This document shows, in pieces, positions 32,605 to 38,093 of a DNA stretch of 38,093 nt. The stretch comes from Synechococcales cyanobacterium bin31.maxbin.ball.101 (GTDB lineage: Bacteria; Cyanobacteriota; Cyanobacteriia; Leptolyngbyales; Leptolyngbyaceae). Location of the stretch: the NCBI GenBank assembly GCA_013298165.1, contig JAAFJU010000030.1, forward strand, positions 1 through 38,093, read 5' to 3'. The position numbers and the translations under genes were made by a program. The notes below the pieces were generated by a model. That model saw nothing but the letters and a program-made list of their open reading frames with translations. It ran no database searches and was not told the origin of the DNA. Each line of letters starts with the position of its first letter. Positions within the stretch are counted from its first letter, which is position 1.

Positions 32605-35004
32605 CTAGACCCCTTTACGGAAGGCATCTTCAACCCAGCGGACCTGACGAGGCAAGTTCATCGCCCGAAACGAGCCGATCGCCGTGCCTTTATCTTGACA
32701 GGCTTGTTCCGCATTATTCATTCTTTGATAGGTGAGACCCCGTTGAGCATAGGCTCCCGCTAGATCGCATTTGGCATCAATCCGATCGAGGATTTCGATC
32801 GCACGGGTGTGACGCTCGATGGCGATGTCAAGCTGACCCAGAATCCGATAAATCTGAGCAGAGCCGCTCAGAGCTTTAGCGTAGATTTCGATGAAGTCAG
32901 ACTGTTCTGAATGGGTGAGGGCTTCATGGAAGAGTTCCAAGGCCGCTTCAGGATCGCCTAAGTTCCGATAGGTGTGGCCGAGGAAGAGCAGACTGTAGGA
33001 GCGGCCCCAGAGATTGTCGTGTAGTGGCCATCGGGATTGGTTGAGCTTGTTGATATAGTCCAGGGCGATCGTTTTATCTCCCCAGCCGGAGTACAGATAG
33101 GCTAGGCAACAAGCCGCATACCCTTGGTAAGAAGCCGAACCCGATTCGATCGCCCCGTCATAGGTATCCCTAAATTCTTGAATGGCCGCTTCAATGTCCC
33201 AACAATCGCGATGACAAAGCCCCAGATTCATCAGGGAGGAGATCTTGAGATTGATCAAAAATCCCCGATCGGCGATGGCGAGCGCTTCCCGATGATATTT
33301 AATCGCTCGGTTGAGATCGCCCGTGCTGCGATAGGTATAGCCCAACAGGTTGTAGAGAAACCCGAGGTGAATTCCTGGCTCGGCTTGGTTGATGATCAGT
33401 TCAGCCGTTTCGATAATTTGCTGGAGCGATCGGAACCGATACAAAATCCATCCCAGGGCCATTTCCCCGCCCCAGAGGTTCGGCAGGGGCATCATCAGGA
33501 CTTCGGCGGCTTGGTCGTAGTCTTTGATTTCGAGGAAGTGATAGTAGGCTTCTAGGACCATTCGAGTATCGTCCAGTTTGACGATCGGTTGGTCTTGATG
33601 GGTCAGCCAAAAGGCAGCGGCTTTGCGGTGCGAGAGTTCCCAATCGCTCGTGCGCTGTAAACGGTGGTGAGATTCGGCATGAACCATCGGGTGCAGCCAG
33701 AAGATATCGCCATGTCGGGATTCCACTAAGGCAAGGTTTTGAAGGGTGCGGATGGTGGCGGACTGCTGGGCGACTGGGACATCCCAGAGCATGGCTTTGA
33801 GTCCCTGAAGACTGATATGAGACGGGTTCTGATAGCGATAGCTGCCGAGACGGTAGAGCAGACGATAGACGGCGGGCTGTTGCTGTTGGAGTTTATTAAA
33901 TTGATCGGCGACGAGTTCCTGCATTTGACCTTCGTTCCAGAGGTTTCGATCGCAGCTTTGCCAGTAGGCATCGAGATCATTTTCGTAGCGGTTCCGCACG
34001 TCGCTTTTCAGAATATTCATGGCCGTGGCATTCCCGCCGCAGCTTTGCCAGATTTCCTGGAGTGCCCGATCGCCTTTGACACTTTGAACGTCAATGCCCT
34101 GTTGGGTGAAAATTTTTTGCCATGCGGTTTGGGAGAGACCTTTTAGGGAAAAAACGGCGGGGGTGAAGAGGCTCTCTTGGCAGCATTCTCGGCTGGTGAT
34201 CAAGGTGAGATGGTGGGGACCAATGTCGCTTAAGGTGCGAAATAGATCGAGGTACGATCGTAAGTCCCGGACTAAATGCCCGCTGCCATCTAGGGCGGAG
34301 TCAAAATTGTCGATCAGGATGCCGATCGGATTTTTGGCATTTTCGAGACAATATCTCAAGCGTTGGAGATTGGTATGGAAGTCCCGCCCAACTTCTTCTC
34401 TGAATTCTCGCTTCAGCCATTCTTCGACCAGACTTTCGGCAGAGGGAATATATTGAGATTCGGGGGAAAGCCAAGCTTCGAGGACGGGGGAAAATTGACG
34501 CAGTTCCAAATATTTACGGGCAAACCGGGTTTTGCCAATGCCGCCTTCGGCGTGAATCAGGACGATCGCTGACTTCTCCTGTTTCCACATCCGATCGATC
34601 TGGCTCATTTCTTCATCGCGGCCAAAGAAGAAGGGATCGATGAGTGGGTCAAGCGTGATGGGGTTGGGGGTGATGGGGTTGGGGGTGATGTGGGGGGTGA
34701 CGGGTTCTAGGGGAGTGGCTGGGGAGTGGGTTCGCCAATAATGTTCGATCGTATTTTTGAAGGTGCGCTTTGTGACGGGGCGATCGAGGACGAGGCTGAG
34801 TTTTTTAAAGAGGTCTGCGCCTAGTTCTCTGGTGTAACATTCTTCGTGATTGATCTGTACGGCAATCTTTTCGTAGGTCAGATTGGCCCAACAGCCGAGA
34901 AACACATCACAGTGCGTATCTTTTAAACATTCTCCAGTGGCGCTGTGACACCAGGTATTGACCAATTGAAGTGCGATTTCAGATGTCAGTGGCAGATGCT
35001 GCAT
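32605..35004 (-). CDS. STAND ATPase: N-terminal HTH-like domain, NB-ARC, TPR repeats
   Basis: 799 residues. Residues 35-90 (LTYEKIAVQINHEECYTREL then KKLSLVLDRPVTKRTFKNTI) match the helix-turn-helix-like domain found at the front of many cyanobacterial NB-ARC proteins. A Thr/Pro/Asn repeat linker follows (102-120). The NTPase has Walker A EGGIGKT (153-159), Walker B IGILIDNFDSA (D232, D235), the sensor LTLITSRE, and GGNATAM in place of GLPLAL. The C-terminal half has at least six TPR units, such as LLGYTYRSTGDLNRAIKYHREALAIADR. STAND proteins switch on oligomerisation after ligand sensing in regulation, cell death or phage defence. The effector is not evident beyond the HTH. Confidence 0.85.
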   Translation of the reverse strand: MQHLPLTSEIALQLVNTWCHSATGECLKDTHCDVFLGCWANLTYEKIAVQINHEECYTRELGADLFKKLSLVLDRPVTKRTFKNTIEHYWRTHSPATPLEPVTPHITPNPITPNPITLDPLIDPFFFGRDEEMSQIDRMWKQEKSAIVLIHAEGGIGKTRFARKYLELRQFSPVLEAWLSPESQYIPSAESLVEEWLKREFREEVGRDFHTNLQRLRYCLENAKNPIGILIDNFDSALDGSGHLVRDLRSYLDLFRTLSDIGPHHLTLITSRECCQESLFTPAVFSLKGLSQTAWQKIFTQQGIDVQSVKGDRALQEIWQSCGGNATAMNILKSDVRNRYENDLDAYWQSCDRNLWNEGQMQELVADQFNKLQQQQPAVYRLLYRLGSYRYQNPSHISLQGLKAMLWDVPVAQQSATIRTLQNLALVESRHGDIFWLHPMVHAESHHRLQRTSDWELSHRKAAAFWLTHQDQPIVKLDDTRMVLEAYYHFLEIKDYDQAAEVLMMPLPNLWGGEMALGWILYRFRSLQQIIETAELIINQAEPGIHLGFLYNLLGYTYRSTGDLNRAIKYHREALAIADRGFLINLKISSLMNLGLCHRDCWDIEAAIQEFRDTYDGAIESGSASYQGYAACCLAYLYSGWGDKTIALDYINKLNQSRWPLHDNLWGRSYSLLFLGHTYRNLGDPEAALELFHEALTHSEQSDFIEIYAKALSGSAQIYRILGQLDIAIERHTRAIEILDRIDAKCDLAGAYAQRGLTYQRMNNAEQACQDKGTAIGSFRAMNLPRQVRWVEDAFRKGV
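34655..34699 (-). repeat. 15-bp repeat in the STAND gene linker
   Basis: GTGATGGGGTTGGGG at 34655-34669 is repeated exactly at 34670-34684 and once more imperfectly. On the minus strand it encodes the Pro/Asn/Thr/Ile linker repeats between the HTH-like and NB-ARC domains. Confidence 0.8.
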
Positions 35005-35140
35005 GGAACTATCCCTTTTGTAATGACCTTGGGGCAGGTACTACTGGTTATACTACGAGTGTAATACAAAAAAATAATCTGTGTGGCTCAGAATTGGCTC
35101 AGTTGGTGTAAATTTTCTGCAACAGGTTTTAATTGGGAAC

Positions 35141-35174
35141 GCTCTGTGCATAAGCCTGCTCTGTGCATAAGCCT
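35141..35174. repeat. Perfect 17-bp tandem duplication upstream of the collagen-like gene
   Basis: GCTCTGTGCATAAGCCT occurs at 35141-35157 and again at 35158-35174, within the 220-bp divergent region between the STAND gene and the glycine-rich secreted protein gene. It could double a regulator-binding site. Confidence 0.9.
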
Positions 35175-35224
35175 CGTCAAATTAGGGATAACGAAGGTCA
35201 GTTGTTCCCTTTTTCTTGACTTTA

Positions 35225-36538
35225 ATGTTTATGCTGAAATCTCCCTGGAAGGTTGTTTGGATTGGTAGTTTGTTGTTGGCCATGGGTCATGCGGTGGGTC
35301 CTGTAGAGGCGCGCCAAGATGGGCCGTCTAGAACGATTTTTTTAGAGTCTCGTCCGTCACCGCAGTCTATAGATTTGTCGGGTAGTGATGGCTATGCAGG
35401 TGCGGATGGTAAGAGCCGATCGCATTATGGCGATGATGATGACGATTCAACCACTTCCTGTAGTAATCATGAGGTCGGGAAGGCGGCGAAAAATATTACG
35501 ATGTCGAGTGGCGCTAATGGCGAAGCGGGTGGCAATGGCGGTCCGGGTGGCAATGGTGGGAATTTGACGATTTACTATCAAAATCGATCGGATTTAAAGC
35601 AGATTTTTGTCGATGCTTCGCCGGGTCGTGGGGGTCCTGGAGGTCGAGGTGGACGGGGTTCGAGGGGTTGCCGTTGTCCGCAGTCGGATTGGAAAGTGGA
35701 TGGCAAGACCTATCACTGTACCAATGGTAAACGCGGGAGTCGTGGGCTTAATGGCTCACCGGGTGCAGATGGCAGAATGGGTCAGCTTAGATTGATTGCT
35801 GGGACAACGCCGATCGCAGGGGATAATCCGTTTTCTCGAATGACGCTGGAAAAACTAGCAACTTCAACCAAGCCGATTTCACTTTCTCTCAATCGCTGGG
35901 ATCGCCAACGGGGTGCGCTGAGTCTGTTGCAGGCGAATTCTCGAATTGATGATGAGTACCTGGAATATCGCGATCGGCTTGAGAAAACCGCGACGGTGCA
36001 ATGGCGATCGAAATCGGCGTTGAGCGATTATGGTTCACAGCTTGCATCACTGACCTTGCAAAATAATGGCAAGATTGGCTTTGAGTTTGACGATCAGCAG
36101 CTTTGGTCGGTGGTTGAACAGGTGGATAGTTCGAAGGGTACGGCGGTGGCGATCGATGCGGTGGTGCATCAGCGGGATGCCTTGCGGCTGACGCCGGGGA
36201 TCACGGATCAACGCGATCGAAACTTTACGTTGGCGGTGATTGACTCCGGTGCTAAGTCAGATGTGGTGAGTACCCAATTTGCTGTGACGATTAAAACGTC
36301 GAATAGCTATGGTAGACCCGGAGCGTTTGGTAATTTTACGACGCACTATGAGGGTGTCGTTCCGGCGGCGGCTGTCAAGCGCGATTACAATCGCTTTCTA
36401 CTCAATCTCGGATCGTTGCCCGTGCCAGAGGATACGTTTAAAACGGGGAATGATGTGGAGGTTGAAATTAAGATCGTACGATCGTTGGGCAGTCGATCGG
36501 CGACGCAGACGATCGATTGGTCGGGAACGGTTTATTAG
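35225..36538 (+). CDS. Secreted glycine-rich collagen-like protein of unknown function
   Basis: About 437 residues from ATG 35225 (ATG 35231 is an alternative). The signal peptide has a hydrophobic core (VVWIGSLLLAMGHAV) and cleavage near VEA-RQ. Three short collagen-like G-x-y blocks follow: SDGYAGADGKS, ANGEAGGNGGPGGNGGN and GRGGPGGRGGRGSRG, then GKRGSRGLNGSPGADGRMG. Between them lie an Asp-run (GDDDDDS) and a Cys cluster (GCRCPQ ... YHC). The C-terminal 250 residues are a folded, beta-rich region without recognised motifs. It is likely surface-exposed. It is divergent from the STAND gene, sharing a short upstream region, which may mean shared control. Confidence 0.75.
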   Translation: MFMLKSPWKVVWIGSLLLAMGHAVGPVEARQDGPSRTIFLESRPSPQSIDLSGSDGYAGADGKSRSHYGDDDDDSTTSCSNHEVGKAAKNITMSSGANGEAGGNGGPGGNGGNLTIYYQNRSDLKQIFVDASPGRGGPGGRGGRGSRGCRCPQSDWKVDGKTYHCTNGKRGSRGLNGSPGADGRMGQLRLIAGTTPIAGDNPFSRMTLEKLATSTKPISLSLNRWDRQRGALSLLQANSRIDDEYLEYRDRLEKTATVQWRSKSALSDYGSQLASLTLQNNGKIGFEFDDQQLWSVVEQVDSSKGTAVAIDAVVHQRDALRLTPGITDQRDRNFTLAVIDSGAKSDVVSTQFAVTIKTSNSYGRPGAFGNFTTHYEGVVPAAAVKRDYNRFLLNLGSLPVPEDTFKTGNDVEVEIKIVRSLGSRSATQTIDWSGTVY

Positions 36539-36570
36539 AGCTTTGGATCAAAACTTCTAGATCCAGGCGA

Positions 36571-36649
36571 GCCGCCCCCAAACCCCCAATTCTGGAGGCT
36601 TTGATCTTTTCTGTCTCCCCCAGAATTGGGGGCCGGGGGGCGGTTCGGC
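36571..36649. repeat. C5/G5 inverted-repeat element after the collagen-like gene
   Basis: Left GCCGCCCCCAAACCCCCAAT and right end (reverse complement) GCCGAACCGCCCCCCGGCCC form a long inverted repeat with matching inner TTCTGG/CCAGAA. It lies between convergent genes. It is the third member of the family seen at 12510-12618 and 15615-15695. Confidence 0.7.
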
Positions 36650-36657
36650 TGAGGTCC

Positions 36658-37140
36658 TTACGATCGCAGCCGCTTCAATTCATCTTGGAGTTCGGCCACT
36701 TGACGACGCATTTCTTCGATCGGATCGACGGATGTTTCAGCTTGTGGTGCCTCGGGTTTTACCTCAGGCTTGGCTTCTGGTTTGGGTTCCGGCTTTGGGG
36801 TGGGCCTTGGAACGGGGATTTCGTCTTCGTCGATGATCTCAATGCGGCGAGGTTCTTTGGGGGTTGGGGACTTGGGTGCTTGCTGAGATTGGGCGGATTG
36901 AGCGGCTTGAGTGGCTTGCTGGGAGAGGTTTTCAAATTCCTGCTGGGCGGTTTTCATTTTTTCATCGACGTAGCGACGGGCTTCTTCCGCCGTCATTTCG
37001 CCCCGTTCCACCATTTCATCGGCTAGTTTTTGAAGTTGACCACTGAACTCAGTCAACTTGCCGCCCGCTTTTTCTCCCGCATAGGAAGCGGCCCCGATGC
37101 CGATGTACACCGCCTTCTGTACCAAGTCACTGAGTCCCAT
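36658..37140 (-). CDS. Phasin-like coiled-coil protein with Pro/Lys/Glu tail
   Basis: 160 residues from ATG 37140 (an upstream in-frame start at 37152 is possible). Residues 1-80 are amphipathic helix: MGLSDLVQKAVYIGIGAASY, then FSGQLQKLADEMVERGEMTA and EEARRYVDEKMKTAQQEFEN. This pattern with the MVERGEMTAEEARRYVDE segment is seen in cyanobacterial phasin-family proteins. A Gln/Ala stretch and a Pro-Lys-Glu repeat (PTPKPEPKPEAKPEVKPEA) follow, then a short coiled coil (EEMRRQVAELQDELKRLRS). Phasins coat polyhydroxyalkanoate granules, but no PHA synthase gene is in the window, so that role is inference. Confidence 0.7.
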   Translation of the reverse strand: MGLSDLVQKAVYIGIGAASYAGEKAGGKLTEFSGQLQKLADEMVERGEMTAEEARRYVDEKMKTAQQEFENLSQQATQAAQSAQSQQAPKSPTPKEPRRIEIIDEDEIPVPRPTPKPEPKPEAKPEVKPEAPQAETSVDPIEEMRRQVAELQDELKRLRS

Positions 37141-37321
37141 AGCGCCCTCCAAAAAAGTTGAAATTCGTGATTATCATGCTTCCTACTCCTAAGATAGCCG
37201 CGATTCCAGAGATTTTCAGGGCGGAGCCTACCCCTATCTAGAGTCGTAGTTCCCGATCGGCCTGCCACAGATTGACTGACAAAAGTTCACGATCATCACG
37301 ATCGACCGCAATCATCTGTGA

Positions 37322-37327
37322 TATAGT
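37322..37327 (+). promoter_or_regulatory. Probable -10 box of the SRP RNA gene
   Basis: TATAGT 7 bp before the predicted 5' end of the SRP RNA, in TGTGATATAGTGAAATC. No convincing -35 hexamer. Confidence 0.45.
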
Positions 37328-37333
37328 GAAATC

Positions 37334-37436
37334 TGACTCGGACCCATGCGGTTTCAACGCCCAAACTTTGTCAGGACCGGAAGGTAGCAGCAATACGGGA
37401 TGCTTGTGACAGGCGTGGTATCCGGGTCTTCTCCGT
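37334..37436 (+). ncRNA. ffs: Signal recognition particle RNA (4.5S-type)
   Basis: The universally conserved apical part is present: GTCAGGACCGGAAGGTAGCA then GCAATACGGG, the Ffh-binding motif with GGAAGGTAGCAGC. Outer pairing supports the hairpin: GACCC (37341-37345) with GGGTC (37424-37428), ACGCC (37357-37361) with GGCGT (37412-37416), and TTGTCA (37368-37373) with TGTGACA (37405-37411). Length of about 100 nt is normal for a bacterial small SRP RNA. It joins Ffh to target ribosomes making membrane and exported proteins. Ends are estimated from pairing. The YciI-like gene on minus overlaps the second half of this RNA in antisense. Confidence 0.9.
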
Positions 37437-37769
37437 TTCTAGGGTGTTACAGGTTTCTAGGGTATTACACTCTAGGGTATTGCATTGGTCCATGCCTGTC
37501 GGATCGCCCATCACCACATGCCATTCGTGCAGTTTGTACTGGACGCAGTTATTTTTCACTAAGGGATCTCGGGCAACGATCGCCATCGCTTCTTCCATGG
37601 ACGATGCCTCAAATAACAGCATTCCGCCGCCTTTTTGTTTCCAGTAGCCCGTCTGAGCGTGATGACCGCTGTTAATTAAATCTTGAACGAAGGCCAGATG
37701 AGCTGGAACATACTGGTCGAAGGTGGGTTTATCGACGATTCCTTCTTCAATTTTGACAAACCAAGGCAT
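37371..37769 (-). CDS. YciI-like protein with repeat-derived C-terminal extension
   Basis: 132 residues from ATG 37769 (MPWFVKIEEGIVDKPTFDQY). Residues 1-92 are a YciI/DGPF-like dimeric ferredoxin-fold domain: VPAHLAFVQDLINSGHHAQT, then GYWKQKGGGMLLFEASSMEE, DPLVKNNCVQYKLHEWHVV. Typical members end about there. The last 40 residues are odd: three repeats of (C)NTLE(T) encoded by a 13-bp motif, then a stretch that is simply the antisense of the SRP RNA. The extension looks like loss of the original stop. The function of YciI-type proteins is mostly unknown; some act on small chlorinated or keto substrates. Confidence 0.75.
   Translation of the reverse strand: MPWFVKIEEGIVDKPTFDQYVPAHLAFVQDLINSGHHAQTGYWKQKGGGMLLFEASSMEEAMAIVARDPLVKNNCVQYKLHEWHVVMGDPTGMDQCNTLECNTLETCNTLETEKTRIPRLSQASRIAATFRS
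37439..37484 (-). repeat. Three-copy CTAGGGTRTTRCA repeat in the YciI tail
   Basis: Copies at 37439-37451, 37457-37469 and 37472-37484, spaced 18 and 15 bp. The spacings are multiples of three, so the minus-strand frame stays open and encodes repeated NTLE. The array abuts the 3' end of the SRP RNA. Confidence 0.8.
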
Positions 37770-37982
37770 GGGCTGATTCCTTAAAACGATCGGTGAATGA
37801 GAATTTAGGATTTTCAGGGTCAGATTTTTCAGGGTCAAAATCTGTCAGAAATCCAGCTTAGAACTTGTCTGGGGGAAAGGAACAGGGAATTTTCCACAGA
37901 TTTTCTAGGTGCTTTTTAGTATCGGTATCAGAGAGGATGATCTATCCCGAGGAGGAACATTCTTCCCTGGGGCGTTCTCTCT

Positions 37983-37988
37983 TATAAT
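37983..37988 (+). promoter_or_regulatory. Probable -10 box of ileS
   Basis: Perfect TATAAT 28 bp before the ileS ATG, giving a short leader of about 20 nt. No T-box-like structure fits in that leader. Confidence 0.5.
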
Positions 37989-38016
37989 GATAGACATTCC
38001 AAATCCCCCCTGAATC

Positions 38017-38093
38017 ATGCCTTTGACTGAACCTGGAAGCTATAAAGAAACTGTTAATCTTCCCCAAACAAAATTTGACATGCGCGCCAATGC
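38017..38093 (+). CDS. ileS: Isoleucyl-tRNA synthetase, N-terminal fragment
   Basis: Twenty-five codons before the window ends: MPLTEPGSYKETVNLPQTKF then DMRAN. This matches the start of cyanobacterial IleRS (YKxTxNLPxTxFxMRAN), which leads into the Rossmann catalytic domain. The enzyme charges tRNA-Ile with isoleucine. The rest lies outside the window. Confidence 0.88.
   Translation, partial: MPLTEPGSYKETVNLPQTKFDMRAN

Overview
The window is chromosomal DNA of an oxygenic cyanobacterium. The evidence is a photosystem II gene block (psbB, psbT, psbM, psbO), the plastid-type gene ycf45, the circadian gene ldpA, a SigF-type sigma factor, a PEP-CTERM protein, and heavy use of the CGATCG/GCGATCGC (HIP1-like) word throughout. 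I cannot place it below phylum level from the sequence alone. Gene density is normal and no prophage, insertion sequence with a transposase, or CRISPR array is visible.

Layout. 1-4.8 kb: end of a CBS-domain gene, a bestrophin-family channel, a Tat-type secreted GH13 alpha-amylase, a PEP-CTERM surface protein and a universal stress protein. 4.8-7.1 kb: a minus-strand operon for a compact cbb3-type heme-copper oxidase (CcoN-like, CcoO-like and a one-helix small subunit, with no CcoP). 7.3-13.6 kb: an inverted-repeat element, an Lhr-like SF2 helicase, a TerB-like protein, aspartate kinase and a ParA ATPase. 13.7-18.2 kb: oligoendopeptidase F, signal peptidase I, a dihydroorotase-like gene end, a Uma2 gene and a small periplasmic coiled-coil protein. 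18.2-23.6 kb: ldpA, a second Uma2 gene, a degraded second copy of the ldpA 3' end, ycf45, an unknown gene and a GNAT acetyltransferase.

23.7-28.3 kb is the photosynthesis block: psbB-psbT on the minus strand with its own terminator, divergent from a [2Fe-2S] ferredoxin and psbM, then a small unknown gene and psbO. The psbO leader carries an exact 127-bp tandem duplication that creates a 34-codon upstream reading frame made of the psbO signal peptide. 28.5-32.5 kb: a SigF-type sigma factor, a PilP-like lipoprotein, a BON-domain protein, the acetolactate synthase small subunit and a MORN-repeat protein. 32.6-36.5 kb: a large STAND ATPase (HTH, NB-ARC, TPR) divergent from a secreted glycine-rich collagen-like protein. 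36.6-38.1 kb: a coiled-coil protein, the signal recognition particle RNA, a YciI-like gene whose tail runs antisense into that RNA, and the start of ileS.

Most genes are ordinary housekeeping. The points worth follow-up are the psbO leader duplication, the gene-end debris beside both Uma2 genes, the minimal cbb3-type oxidase, the YciI/SRP RNA overlap, the STAND/collagen-like pair, and several families of intergenic inverted repeats and short perfect tandem duplications.
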